Assembly (NCBI RefSeq): GCF_007786445.1
Contig: NZ_VNJI01000005.1
Location: 124,001-188,000, forward strand
DNA: 64,000 bases
From: Paenibacillus cremeus
Lineage (GTDB): Bacteria; Bacillota; Bacilli; Paenibacillales; NBRC-103111
Direction of reading: 5' to 3'
Made by a program: the position numbers and the translations under genes
Shown: one piece after another, positions 9,057 through 18,406 of the stretch
How positions within the stretch are numbered: the first letter of the stretch is position 1
Layout of the letters: the number at the start of each line of letters is the position of its first letter
The notes under the pieces: model-generated
The model's database searches: none
Told to the model about the DNA's origin: nothing
The model's input: the letters and a program-made list of their open reading frames with translations, nothing else

Positions 9057-9079
9057 AGGGGAAGCTTTCGCCTCCCCAT
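9057..9079 (-). promoter_or_regulatory. intercistronic hairpin before the sulfatase
   Basis: GGGGA and TCCCC pair around a short loop with an extra internal GC/GC pair between the binding-protein stop and the sulfatase start. The T tail is weak, so it more likely stabilises or attenuates the message than ends it. Confidence 0.4.
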
Positions 9080-9090
9080 CGTAGTCCTGC

Positions 9091-10659
9091 TTATTTTTTC
9101 AGTTTGGAGTACCAATCATTGATTTCCTTCGCACTGGCGTCTCCGCCGGACGCTTTATACTTAGCCATGAACGCGTCCAGGCTGCTCATCGGATCGGCCC
9201 CCACGATGAACTTCACGGTTTGGTCGTTCACGAGCGTGTTCAGCGCGCCGTTGTTTTTCGAATAGTCCGCGAGGTACGGGCTCTTGCCCAAAACATCCGG
9301 GAAGCGGCTGTTCGCCGGCTGCTTCACATTCAAGAACTCCCATGCCTCGAACAAACGAGGGTCTTTGCGGACGCGCGCTTGCCAGTAGGTCGGATAATTT
9401 TTCTCGTCGACGCCCATCAAGTAGTTGTTCGCCTGATTCCGTTCGTCGGTGAAGATCGGCAAAATCGGGGTGTAAGCGTTGTCTTTGAAGGTGTAGTGCT
9501 TCCCTTCCTCTCCAATCGCCATCAGCTTGAACGTATCTTTATCCAGCTTCGCATTCATCCACTTGATCGCGTCCTCGGCGTGCTTTGACGCCTTCGGAAT
9601 GTACGTGATCCGGTCGAAGCCGGCGCCCGCTGAAAGCCCCATTTTTCCGTCTTTGCCTTTCAGCGCAGGAACGGATACCATCTTCGCGTCCGGCTGCACT
9701 TTTTTCAGCGCATCGGCAACCGTCGGTACATCGGCCCAGTGAAGTACGATGACGCCGGCTTTCCCGCTCGAGAACTTCTCCTTCATGTTCGCGTCCTTAT
9801 TGACGGCGAACTCTTTATCCAACAGTCCTTGCTTGAACAAATCGGCCGTAAACGCCAGATAGTCCTTGTAGGCCGGGTCGAGCGGACGAGGCACCAGCTT
9901 GCCGCCGACATCGTTCCAGCTGTTCATGAGGCCAAAGGTGCCCGCAATGTTATCGATGAATGGGGAATCCCCTTTGATCGTCAGCGGTACATTTTGAGCT
10001 CCGTTGCCGCCTGGATCCTTCTCTTTAAACGCTTTCAAAACCGCTACGAACTCATCCAGCGTCGTAGGCACCTTAAGCCCAAGCTTGTCAAGCCAATCCT
10101 GTCGGATCATCAGATCATTACCGACAAACTCCAGCGTTTTCGTCGGGATCGCGTACAGCTTGCCATCGACTTTGGCCGCATCCAGTGATTCCTGTGAAAT
10201 CGCTGCTTTAATGTTCGGCCCGAATTTATCGATCAGCGGACCGAGATCAACAAGGGCGCCACGCTTCGCGTAATCGGAATAGAGCGCCTTGAAGTCACTG
10301 GAGCCGACCGTCGTAATCGCATCGTACGCTTCGCCGGAAGCGATCAGCAGGTTCAGCTTATCCTCCGGCTTGTCTTGAGGCAGCATGTCGTACTGAACCT
10401 TGTAGCCGGTTTTATCCTCGAGCACCTTGGCGACCGGATACGTGTTGTAATCGTCTTTTTGCCAAATCTGCAGCGCTCTTAAGGCCGGTTTCGGTGCATT
10501 CGATGCCGCCGGAGCCGGTGTAGCTGAGCCTGTCGGAGCAGCCGTACTGCCGCCTGTGTTGGCCGGTTTCGTATCCGTCGAGCTGCCGCATGCGGCCGCT
10601 GTGACAGCTAACGAGGTAATGAGCGATAAAGCGAGAATGGAGCGTGGTGTTCGATTCAC
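9091..10659 (-). CDS. oligosaccharide-binding lipoprotein (LplA/YtcQ type)
   Basis: This is the receptor of the second importer, 522 residues, with a lipoprotein signal peptide (TAAACGS lipobox, Cys near residue 24) and a Ser/Thr/Pro/Ala linker. The size above 500 residues and the downstream DWLDKLGLKVPTTLDEF motif are typical of the large binding proteins that work with LplB/YtcP permeases. The GTG start at 10659 is preceded by GGGGAGGG with 6 bases of spacing. It follows the two permeases and precedes the sulfatase, which points to a sulfated oligosaccharide as substrate (inference). Confidence 0.94.
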   Translation of the reverse strand: MNRTPRSILALSLITSLAVTAAACGSSTDTKPANTGGSTAAPTGSATPAPAASNAPKPALRALQIWQKDDYNTYPVAKVLEDKTGYKVQYDMLPQDKPEDKLNLLIASGEAYDAITTVGSSDFKALYSDYAKRGALVDLGPLIDKFGPNIKAAISQESLDAAKVDGKLYAIPTKTLEFVGNDLMIRQDWLDKLGLKVPTTLDEFVAVLKAFKEKDPGGNGAQNVPLTIKGDSPFIDNIAGTFGLMNSWNDVGGKLVPRPLDPAYKDYLAFTADLFKQGLLDKEFAVNKDANMKEKFSSGKAGVIVLHWADVPTVADALKKVQPDAKMVSVPALKGKDGKMGLSAGAGFDRITYIPKASKHAEDAIKWMNAKLDKDTFKLMAIGEEGKHYTFKDNAYTPILPIFTDERNQANNYLMGVDEKNYPTYWQARVRKDPRLFEAWEFLNVKQPANSRFPDVLGKSPYLADYSKNNGALNTLVNDQTVKFIVGADPMSSLDAFMAKYKASGGDASAKEINDWYSKLKK

Positions 10660-10740
10660 TTTAAACCCTCCCCTAATTGGTCTAATTTAACCATCTATTC
10701 ATCAAACGCCCGGACGAACCGGCTGCGTTAATGAGCAACC

Positions 10741-11619
10741 TTACCCTTTGACCGAGCCAATCAACACACCTTTGATAAAATGCTTCTGCAAATACGGGTA
10801 CACCAGCAGGATTGGAATGGTGGATGCGATGACCGTGGCGGCGCGAACGCCCTCCGGCGAAATGTTCATCAAGTCATCTGCGCTGCGGTTCATGCCTGCG
10901 GTGACGGAGTTCGCGTCCATGACGATATCCCGCAAGTACAGCTGCAGCGGCTTGAGCTGCGGCGAGTTGATGTACAGCATCGGATTGAAAAAATCGTTCC
11001 AGTAATACACCGCGTAGAACAGCGAGATCGTCGCAATCACTGGGCCGCAAAGCGGAAGAATGATCCGAAACAGCACTGTAAAGTTGCGTGCGCCGTCCAT
11101 TTTCGCCGATTCCTCCAGACTGTCCGGCAAGCTCTCATAGTAGCTCTTAATGACCAGCAGGTTGAACACGCTGATTAACGCGGGCAGCACGAGCGACCAA
11201 AGGCTGTTGATCAGACCGAGCTGACGGATCAGCAGATAATTCGGGATAATGCCTCCGTTAAAAAGCATCGTGAAAACGAACAGCAGCATGATCGTGGAAA
11301 TCCCCGGCAAATGCCGCTTCGACAGCGGGTAAGCGGTTACAGCCGTGAGCAAAATGGACAGCAGCGTCCCTCCCACCGTCACCCCTACCGATACCAGGAA
11401 TGACCGAATAAACTGGCCGGACGTGACGACGAATTTCATCGTCTCCAGCTGGAACCCGACCGGGAAGAGCCCAACCTTGCCTGCCACAACCGCCCATTCC
11501 TCACTGACCGCCTTCGACAGCACATTCAGAAACGGAAGCAGCGTCGAGACCGCCATCAGAAAGAGCGAAACATATATGATCGTATCTAAGGTGATGTCAC
11601 CGAGTGTTCTTTTTCGCAT
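10741..11619 (-). CDS. ABC transporter permease (YtcP/LplC type)
   Basis: This membrane subunit of the oligosaccharide importer has 292 residues. It carries the MLFNGGIIPNYLL segment and the EAA loop EESAKMDGARN, and ends in the hallmark HFIKGVLIGSVKG of the YtcP/LplC group. The start has AAAGGAG before ATG 11619. It is paired with the LplB-type permease just upstream. Confidence 0.95.
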   Translation of the reverse strand: MRKRTLGDITLDTIIYVSLFLMAVSTLLPFLNVLSKAVSEEWAVVAGKVGLFPVGFQLETMKFVVTSGQFIRSFLVSVGVTVGGTLLSILLTAVTAYPLSKRHLPGISTIMLLFVFTMLFNGGIIPNYLLIRQLGLINSLWSLVLPALISVFNLLVIKSYYESLPDSLEESAKMDGARNFTVLFRIILPLCGPVIATISLFYAVYYWNDFFNPMLYINSPQLKPLQLYLRDIVMDANSVTAGMNRSADDLMNISPEGVRAATVIASTIPILLVYPYLQKHFIKGVLIGSVKG

Positions 11620-11648
11620 GCTTGCATTCTCCTTTACACAAGCTCAAG

Positions 11649-12623
11649 CTACCAGATGCTTCGCTTCACCAGCTTCTTGCTGAGCAAATTTCCACTCACG
11701 ATGAGCAGGAAGCCGACGACCGAGTTGAACAGGCCGACTGCGGTGCTGAAGCTGTAGTCCATTTTTCCAAGACCGACACGGTACACGAAGGTTCCGATGA
11801 CGTCGCCGGTTTCATACACGACAGGGTTATACAGGGTCAAAATCTGCTCCGTACCCGCCTCCAGCAAATTCCCGATCCGCAAAATAAACATGAGCACGAT
11901 CGTCGGCGCGATCCCCGGCAGTGTAATATGAATCATTTGCTTGATGCGTCCTGCCCCGTCAATGGAGGCCGCCTCATACTGATCTTGGTCGATGCCCGCG
12001 ATGGCGGCGATGAAAATGATCGCGTTCCAGCCAATTTCCTTCCACCCCGCCGTGAAGACGACGATGCTGCGGAACCAAGCGTTGTCGATCAGAAAGGAGA
12101 TCGGCTTTCCTCCCAGCGCCACGATGAACTCGTTGAGCAAGCCGCCCGTAGGGGATAGAATGTTGACGAACAGTCCGGCGATGATGACCCAGGACAGAAA
12201 ATGCGGCAAGTAGATGATCGTTTGGATCGTCCGTTTGAACCACATTTTGGCGACCTCGTTCAGAAGCAGCGCGATAAGGATTGGAATCGGGAACAGCAGG
12301 ATGATTTTGTACAAACTGATCAAAAGCGTATTGCGGAACACCTGCATAAACTCGTCCGATTGAAACAGCTTCTGAAACTGCTCGAAGCCCACCCAAGGAC
12401 TGCCAGACACCCCATCGAAAATGTTAAAATCCTGAAATGCGATCACAATGCCATACATCGGTGTGTATTTGAAAATAAGCAGAAATAATAATCCGGGAAT
12501 CAGCAGCAAGTAAAGGTCAATGTTGCCACGAAACAGTCTCCAGCGGTGTCCTTTTACTTTTTTGGCGGCTGCCGTTTGTACGGTTGGTTCTGCTTTGCCC
12601 GTATCCGCTGCCGTTGTGCTCAT
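11649..12623 (-). CDS. ABC transporter permease (LplB/YteP type)
   Basis: This is the first membrane subunit of the importer, 324 residues. It has the family signature KYTPMYGIVIAFQDFN near residue 55, SPWVGFEQF, an EAA loop EAASIDGAG, and the C-terminal FNSVVGFLLIVSGN. The ribosome binding site GGAGGCGAG precedes ATG 12623. It is first gene after the histidine kinase terminator, so its promoter should lie at 12624-12735 and is likely the target of the adjacent YesN-type regulator. Confidence 0.95.
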   Translation of the reverse strand: MSTTAADTGKAEPTVQTAAAKKVKGHRWRLFRGNIDLYLLLIPGLLFLLIFKYTPMYGIVIAFQDFNIFDGVSGSPWVGFEQFQKLFQSDEFMQVFRNTLLISLYKIILLFPIPILIALLLNEVAKMWFKRTIQTIIYLPHFLSWVIIAGLFVNILSPTGGLLNEFIVALGGKPISFLIDNAWFRSIVVFTAGWKEIGWNAIIFIAAIAGIDQDQYEAASIDGAGRIKQMIHITLPGIAPTIVLMFILRIGNLLEAGTEQILTLYNPVVYETGDVIGTFVYRVGLGKMDYSFSTAVGLFNSVVGFLLIVSGNLLSKKLVKRSIW

Positions 12624-12736
12624 CTTTCTCGCCTCCAGCCATGCCCTTAATGTTGTGTCTTTATTATAAAAGGAATGCCGAATCCGCTTGTAGGAGGTAA
12701 AGCTTCAATTTCTGGTGCTTTTCTATAGAGTCTGTA

Positions 12737-12765
12737 GAAAAAGACCACCTTAACCGGTGGTCCCC
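12737..12765 (-). terminator. terminator of the YesN-YesM operon
   Basis: On the minus strand GACCACC-GGTTAA-GGTGGTC is followed by TTTTTC. The stem overlaps the last codons and stop of the kinase gene. Confidence 0.85.
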
Positions 12766-14624
12766 TTGTCATCGTTAGGCTTGGCCTTGGAAATCGCTTT
12801 CAAACGTACAGTCACCGTGGTGCCTGCGCCCGGCTCGGATTGAATGCTAAGGCCATAGGCGATGCCGGAATACAGCGCAATCCGCTCGTTGACGTTATAT
12901 AGTCCGTAAGAGCTGCCCGATCCATCAGCTCGCATTTCGGAGGATGGGGGCTCGCTGAGCAGCCGCTTGGCCCGCTCCTCTTCCATCCCGATGCCGTCAT
13001 CCGACACCGTCAGCACCAGATCGTCTCCGGCCTTCAGCGCTACGATCCGGATCGTCCCGCGTTTGCTTTTCGACTTGCGGATGCCGTGCAGCAGCGCATT
13101 TTCCACGATCGGCTGCAGCGTCAGCTTGGGCATGATGAACGCGCCGAGCTCGGTTTCGGACTCTACCACATACTCGAAGGAGCCTGGAAAACGGCTGTGC
13201 TGAATCTCCAGATACACACGGGCTAAATTAAGTTCGTCATCCACACTCACTAGGTCACGGCCTTTGTTCAAGCTGAGACGGAAATATTTGGCGAGGGCAT
13301 CGATCATTTGGCTGATGTCGTTCGCTCCCCGGCCGATGGCGATCCAATTGATCGTATCGAGCGTGTTGTACAAAAAGTGCGGATTAATCTGCGCCTGCAG
13401 CGCCCGCAGCTCGGCCTCGCGCTCCTGCACCCGGGCAAGGTAGGTCTGCTCTACGAGCGTTCGCACCCGATGAATGAGCCGATCCACGCTCCGCTCCAGC
13501 AAGCTGAAATCACCGTCACCAGACGGAGGAAGCTCATCGAGCCCTTCTGCGCCCTCCCTGCGGATGATTCCAATGACCTGCTGAACGCGACGATTCATCC
13601 CTCGGACGATAAAGGCCAGCAGCACGAACACTAGGACGATAAACAGACCGAAAAACGCCAGCAGCGTAACAACACCGGAATACTGGCTCATCTTAACCGC
13701 TCTTTGCGAAATACTTGAAGCTTGCACCTCCGCGACCATTTTCCAGCCGGTCACCGGAATCGGCGTGCTCACCACGTACTCAGCCTCGTTGTTCAGCGTA
13801 ACTTTTTGCACCTTATCCTCTTTGTTCATGATCGCATCCAGCACCTCGGGCTTTACCTGCGCGCCGATCTGCTTTTTGTCCAGATGCGCAATGATCGTGC
13901 CGGTCCCATCCACCAAATACACCGGATTCTGCTTCGAAATGTCCAGGTCGGCCAAAATGTTGGTGACCGTTTTCTCCGACACGTCGATCATCAGCACGCC
14001 TGAGATTTGGTCGTAATCCTTCGGGTCCCGCAGCATGCGCGCGCACGACAAGATATACGCCTCGCCATAGTCGATAAAATTTTCGTTGTACACGCCGGTC
14101 CACACCATGCCGCCGTTCGCCTGCACGATCCGGTCAAACCAAGGTCTGGCTCTCAAGCTGTCCAAGCTAAAAAAGTTAATCCGCTCATTGGCATACAGCT
14201 TCGACTTATCCACAAATAACCTGACTCGAAACACATCCGAGTTAGTCTGCACCGATTCCACCAAGTACCGCAAGTCTTTGACGATATCCAGCTGCAGGCC
14301 AATCGGCTCTTCCTCCGTCCGATCGCTGTTTAGATATTGGAAAATTCTCGGATTCATGAAGGCCGAGTTGCTGATGTCCTGCACATGCTCGATCCGGTAC
14401 GTCAGGTTGCTGCCCGCCTGCTTCAGCGTCTGCTGCATCGTGCGGGTGACCTCCTCCTCCAGAATCGAGGTGGAGCGGACATAGTAGGAGTACAGCAGCA
14501 CCGTGGCGGGAACCACGATCAAGAGGGCGTAGGTCAGCAGCCATTTGCGCGGAATGCTGAATCTGCGGCTCATCCGTTTGGCGAAGTTGAGGCTCGGTCT
14601 AGCGATCGTAGTTAAGGGGGGCAT
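12750..14624 (-). CDS. sensor histidine kinase, YesM type
   Basis: This is a membrane sensor of extracellular carbohydrate signals, 624 residues. It has one membrane segment near residues 28-48, an extracellular dCACHE-like sensor to about 310, a second membrane segment (LLAFFGLFIVLVFVLLAFIV), a HAMP-like region, the phospho-acceptor motif NPHFLYNTLDTINW of the His_kinase family, and an ATP-binding domain (SDDGIGM, then a G-rich YGLYNVNERI box). It lies 14 bases after its partner regulator. Together they should control the downstream importer/sulfatase genes. Confidence 0.94.
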   Translation of the reverse strand: MPPLTTIARPSLNFAKRMSRRFSIPRKWLLTYALLIVVPATVLLYSYYVRSTSILEEEVTRTMQQTLKQAGSNLTYRIEHVQDISNSAFMNPRIFQYLNSDRTEEEPIGLQLDIVKDLRYLVESVQTNSDVFRVRLFVDKSKLYANERINFFSLDSLRARPWFDRIVQANGGMVWTGVYNENFIDYGEAYILSCARMLRDPKDYDQISGVLMIDVSEKTVTNILADLDISKQNPVYLVDGTGTIIAHLDKKQIGAQVKPEVLDAIMNKEDKVQKVTLNNEAEYVVSTPIPVTGWKMVAEVQASSISQRAVKMSQYSGVVTLLAFFGLFIVLVFVLLAFIVRGMNRRVQQVIGIIRREGAEGLDELPPSGDGDFSLLERSVDRLIHRVRTLVEQTYLARVQEREAELRALQAQINPHFLYNTLDTINWIAIGRGANDISQMIDALAKYFRLSLNKGRDLVSVDDELNLARVYLEIQHSRFPGSFEYVVESETELGAFIMPKLTLQPIVENALLHGIRKSKSKRGTIRIVALKAGDDLVLTVSDDGIGMEEERAKRLLSEPPSSEMRADGSGSSYGLYNVNERIALYSGIAYGLSIQSEPGAGTTVTVRLKAISKAKPNDDKGTTG

Positions 14625-14638
14625 CGCCCGTCACCATC

Positions 14639-16267
14639 CTATGCATAGTGCTCGCGGTATACGCTCGGCGTAAGACCGGTCACCTTTTTGAACAGCTTGC
14701 TGAAGTAGATCGGATCAGCATACCCGACGGCGTAGCAAATATCGTAAAATTTGTTGCGCGGATCGCTGAGCAGCTCTTTCGCTTTTTCGATGCGGATGTG
14801 GGTCAAGTATTCGTTAACCGTGCGGCCGGTTTCCTGCTTGAACAGAAGGCTGACATAGGTGTCGGTTAAGTAAACCTCTTTGCCAATTTCCGCAACCGTC
14901 AGCTCGTTGTCCGCATACCGCCGCTCGATGATCGCCCGAACCCGCTCAACCAGATTGTTCGCCTTCCCGCTTCGCTTCTCTTGAATAGCCTCGCAGACTT
15001 GGGTTAAATGCTGCGCTACCAGCTGTTTGAGCTCTCCGATCGTCTCCAGCTTGAACAGCCGCTCCCTTTGCTGCGCTTCCTCTTCTTCGAACTCGGCTGA
15101 CTGCAAATTGAGCTCCAGCAGCAGCTGCCCCGCGATCAGCAAAATTTGCAGACACACATTGCGCGCATATTTAAATCCATCACGGCGGTTGCGGGACAGC
15201 CCCTCGAACAGCTCCTCCAGCGCCGCTTGGAGCGGCCCCTCTTCGGCCGTTTTCAAAATTGACGCCAGCCGCTCGCTGCGGGCATGATCAAACCGGCTGT
15301 AGCTCTCCTCCTCCTGCTCGAGGCTGTCCATCGTAATGATGCGGTTTTTGCCCAAAAACCATTTCCGACCCGCCGCTTCGCGAGCATGCGCGTACGAATG
15401 CACCAGCCCCGGCAGCCGGGACACGCGTTGGCCGATGCCGATGGTGACGCTCATTTTGAGCCAATTTTGCAGGTTCTCCCGAATATCCCCGGCCAGCGTG
15501 AACAGCCGCTCCTCCAGATCGGCTTCCTGATCGAGTGTATGCGCATGGATGATCCCGACAAATTCGCCGCTCTGCTGCTCCAAGGCGTAGCCGCCCAAAT
15601 AGCGGTCGATCAGCTCCTGAACGACGTTCAGCACGGCGTATGAGAGCAGCTGCCGATCTCGCTCCGAGCGGTTCTCCATCACCTCGGCGTAGCTGTCGAT
15701 CGACACGACGATGACCCAGTAGGCCGCAGCCTCCGGCAGGCGCAGCTCCAGAAACTCAAGCCGGTCCCGAATCCGGTCCGGCTGGGGCACCCCGTCGCGC
15801 AGCAGCGACATGAGGAACTTCTCCCGCAGCAGCGGCATGCTCTCCTTCAGCTTGGACTGCATGTCCTGTGTCAGCAGCCGTTCCCGCTTCTCCGCCTCCA
15901 GCACGGTGATGACCCGTTCCACTACAGCTTTCAGCTCCTGCAGGTTGACCGGCTTAAAAATATAATCCACCGCACTGACCTGCAGCGCGGATTTCAAATA
16001 ATCGGCGTCATCATGCCCGCTGACGAACACGATCTTGATCTCGGGAAAGCGCTCGCGGATTTCCTTCGACAGCGTAATGCCGTCCATGTTCGGCATCCGC
16101 ACGTCCGTCAGGACGATGTCGGGCTTGCTGTGCCCGAGCAAATCGAGCGCCACATCCCCGTCGTCAGCCTCATCCATAATCTCAATGCCAAACGCGCTCC
16201 AGTCAAAATAATTGCGCAGCCCGAACCTCACCGTCGGCTCGTCGTCTACGATCAGCAGTTTGTACAT
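14639..16267 (-). CDS. response regulator with AraC DNA-binding domain, YesN type
   Basis: This is a cytoplasmic transcription activator of 542 residues. The receiver domain comes first (VDDEP, phospho-acceptor Asp55 in LTDVRMPNMDG, conserved K near residue 105), then a long helical middle, and a C-terminal AraC two-HTH domain (VYLTDTYVSLLFKQETGRTV and DICYAVGYADPIYFSKLFKKVTG). The ribosome binding site GGGGAGGG precedes ATG 16267. It is the first gene of the two-component operon upstream of the importer and sulfatase genes. Confidence 0.95.
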   Translation of the reverse strand: MYKLLIVDDEPTVRFGLRNYFDWSAFGIEIMDEADDGDVALDLLGHSKPDIVLTDVRMPNMDGITLSKEIRERFPEIKIVFVSGHDDADYLKSALQVSAVDYIFKPVNLQELKAVVERVITVLEAEKRERLLTQDMQSKLKESMPLLREKFLMSLLRDGVPQPDRIRDRLEFLELRLPEAAAYWVIVVSIDSYAEVMENRSERDRQLLSYAVLNVVQELIDRYLGGYALEQQSGEFVGIIHAHTLDQEADLEERLFTLAGDIRENLQNWLKMSVTIGIGQRVSRLPGLVHSYAHAREAAGRKWFLGKNRIITMDSLEQEEESYSRFDHARSERLASILKTAEEGPLQAALEELFEGLSRNRRDGFKYARNVCLQILLIAGQLLLELNLQSAEFEEEEAQQRERLFKLETIGELKQLVAQHLTQVCEAIQEKRSGKANNLVERVRAIIERRYADNELTVAEIGKEVYLTDTYVSLLFKQETGRTVNEYLTHIRIEKAKELLSDPRNKFYDICYAVGYADPIYFSKLFKKVTGLTPSVYREHYA

Positions 16268-16318
16268 ATGCCTGTCCCTCCCCGTCTACATACCTATCAT
16301 TATAAGGGCAAACGGTGA

Positions 16319-16545
16319 CGTGCGGGAAAAATAAAAGCACTTACTTTTCCATAAAAGTAAGTGCTGGGAACGTTGGCCTGAATCCGCTTGAGCGCGTCGA
16401 TACCGATCTGCTTCGTCTTTTCCTCGTTGACGCGAGAGGACGTTACGTAAGAAAACGCTCCGAAAAAAAATAGTGGAATAATCGTCGAAATCAGCATCAT
16501 GACGGATAGCTTGCCCTGCAGCGATTTGTTTAGCATCAGTTTCAT
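16319..16545 (-). pseudogene. fossil of a YesM-type sensor kinase, N-terminus only
   Basis: GGAGGTCAAG precedes an ATG from which the frame reads MKLMLNKSLQGKLSV, one membrane segment and about 30 residues of extracellular stalk, the normal opening of a YesM-like kinase. After IQAN the frame runs directly into a terminator hairpin and stops, so a deletion has removed about 500 residues and fused the gene start to its terminator. The gene in front of it is also a fossil. Confidence 0.7.
16333..16365 (-). terminator. rho-independent terminator fused to the kinase fossil
   Basis: A 13-bp perfect inverted repeat (AGCACTTACTTTT / AAAAGTAAGTGCT) with a 4-base loop, followed on the minus strand by a T-rich tail. 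Confidence 0.8.
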
Positions 16546-16562
16546 CTTGACCTCCGCTCGGC

Positions 16563-16948
16563 TCAACGCAGCTTACCCAGCACGCTGGTCTGTGTGTTCT
16601 GCAGCTTTTGCGCCAGAGTCTCCGGGCTACCGCCCTTCATCAGCTCCTGCAGACCGTCGCTGAGCGTCTCCACTGCCGCTGTCGTCAGCTGGGTCTCATA
16701 GGACGGCAGCAGCGTCACTTGTTTCGTCAGTTCATGCAGCTCAACAAACAGAGGATGCGCGTGGGAGCGGTCCACTTCCATCCTGTCCAGTCATGCCATA
16801 TCCTTAAAGATACCGTCTTGTGTCCGTTATCCGCATATCCCGGTACCGACGGCTCCGGTGTCGGGGCAGCCGAGCAGCCGGGAACGAGGAGGCACAGCAT
16901 TATACCGGTAAGCGGAAGACGGGTGCGCCACCGGCACACAAGTTCCAT
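16563..16948 (-). pseudogene. fossil of a solute-binding lipoprotein with central deletion
   Basis: The first part (16948 to about 16780) encodes a lipoprotein signal peptide (LLVPGCSA lipobox) and the mature start VSLRIWHDWTG, as in family 1 binding proteins. In a shifted frame right after this, 16781-16563 encodes the C-terminal helix region (LSDGLQELMKGGSPETLAQKL) of the same kind of protein. About 300 residues between them are missing, with a frame change at the junction. With the kinase fossil next to it, this is the remains of a third importer/sensor set. Confidence 0.75.
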
Positions 16949-17011
16949 TAATTAGCCACTCCCTTCTCTTATCAATTCTGGCCGGGTACAGACCCATCAG
17001 GGCCACGATGT

Positions 17012-18397
17012 TCAGGATTTGCGCTCTATTTTCTCCACGATTTCCAGTAGCGTCCGATCCCCTCCTACATTCCCCGGAAAAATGATGTAAGGAATACCGC
17101 TGAACTTGGCTTCGTCCCCGGTAAGCCATACCGGTATGCCTGCTGCCGCTTGGCCAAGCACGCGTGCCTTGCGGATACCAAGGCCCTTGGTCGCCACATC
17201 ACTTGAAGTAATACCTCCTTTTGCAATAATAAACTTCGGAATGACCTCAAGCGATCGCACCACTTCAACTAGCGATTCGGATACCGTCTGGCTGATCTTG
17301 AAGTTGTCGACTTTCGTTTCCCCGGTGATCAGCTCACGGCTGCTGTATACAACCACATTTCGGCCTTCGGCCAGTTGCTGATTTGCCTCCGCTATGACAC
17401 GCTCTAGCTCCTGCATGCGGCCCTTCGGATCTAAAATGTGCTCCACCTGGATTTCCAGACCTACGATCCCCGGCATAGTCAGCAAATGCTCAAGCTGGCG
17501 CGTTGTCTTCTGCACATAAGAGCCCACGACAACGATTCCGCCATGTCCTTCTTGTCCTCTCGCTATTAGTCTCTCATGACCTAAGAAGGCTTGGTCGGAA
17601 ATTCCGGCATACGATTTCACGAATGACGCTGCCGTGCGAAAAATAAACGACTTGCCCTGCTCCTCTGCCTGCAGCAAAGCTAGCGAGACCACGTCCATAT
17701 CCTCGTACAAGAGCACATTGACAATAATCGGCACGTTATTTGCGGCTTCGAGCAATGCTTCCTTAACCGCTTCCGGTCCCTTACGAATCTGCTCAAGCGA
17801 AATAACAAGGCACTCTAGCGCATGGCTGCGTCCCTCGGTCTTCTCTTCAACCCACTTTGTTAAATCTCCGTTCGAATAACCAAATACCTTATCCTTAGCG
17901 AATTCCGTCTCATGTACGGGAACAAAGTGTTCATTCTCGATCATGTAGTGGATATTGTCGTACGTCACTCGTCCTGCTTCGAAAAAGGCGGGAATAATGA
18001 GGTGTCCGTCGTAGCCTCGACCACTTAAGCGCCTCACTTCTTCCGACAGCGTATCGATTTCGAGCGGATAATACCCTCGAAGCGTGGAGTCGCTTCGGCT
18101 GATCAATGTAAAGGACCTGCCGCTCTCATCAGCTACCGTGTGTACGTTGCAGGCGATCTCTCGGTTGATCCGCTCAGCGGCTTTTGCATCAAGCCCTCGT
18201 GTATTTGTAAGAATATAAAAGAGGGATTCAGGAGCATCGAACGCTTCGCGCAGCAGCTCTTGGTCCCATCGGGTCAGGACATCAATGTCATGGACCGTCT
18301 GCACACCCGTCGGATCATCATCCAAAACAATAATCTTTCGGCCCCTGGCATCGTTAATCCGCTTGATTTCATTTTTTATGTTGGATTCTATATTCAT
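17012..18397 (-). CDS. four-carbon acid sugar kinase family protein (DUF1537)
   Basis: This is an ATP-dependent kinase for 3-oxo-tetronate or tetronate acids, 461 residues. The N-terminal domain has VLDDDPTGVQTVHD and SRSDSTLRG, which bind the acid sugar in the OtnK/DtnK family. The C-terminal nucleotide-binding domain has FIIAKGGITSSDVATKGL and FPGNVGG. The ribosome binding site GAGGTGAGC precedes ATG 18397. The gene lies 9 bases after the dehydrogenase gene, as in threonate and erythronate pathways. Whether it is OtnK, LtnK-like or DtnK cannot be settled by eye. Confidence 0.9.
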   Translation of the reverse strand: MNIESNIKNEIKRINDARGRKIIVLDDDPTGVQTVHDIDVLTRWDQELLREAFDAPESLFYILTNTRGLDAKAAERINREIACNVHTVADESGRSFTLISRSDSTLRGYYPLEIDTLSEEVRRLSGRGYDGHLIIPAFFEAGRVTYDNIHYMIENEHFVPVHETEFAKDKVFGYSNGDLTKWVEEKTEGRSHALECLVISLEQIRKGPEAVKEALLEAANNVPIIVNVLLYEDMDVVSLALLQAEEQGKSFIFRTAASFVKSYAGISDQAFLGHERLIARGQEGHGGIVVVGSYVQKTTRQLEHLLTMPGIVGLEIQVEHILDPKGRMQELERVIAEANQQLAEGRNVVVYSSRELITGETKVDNFKISQTVSESLVEVVRSLEVIPKFIIAKGGITSSDVATKGLGIRKARVLGQAAAGIPVWLTGDEAKFSGIPYIIFPGNVGGDRTLLEIVEKIERKS

Positions 18398-18406
18398 CAG
18401 CTCACC

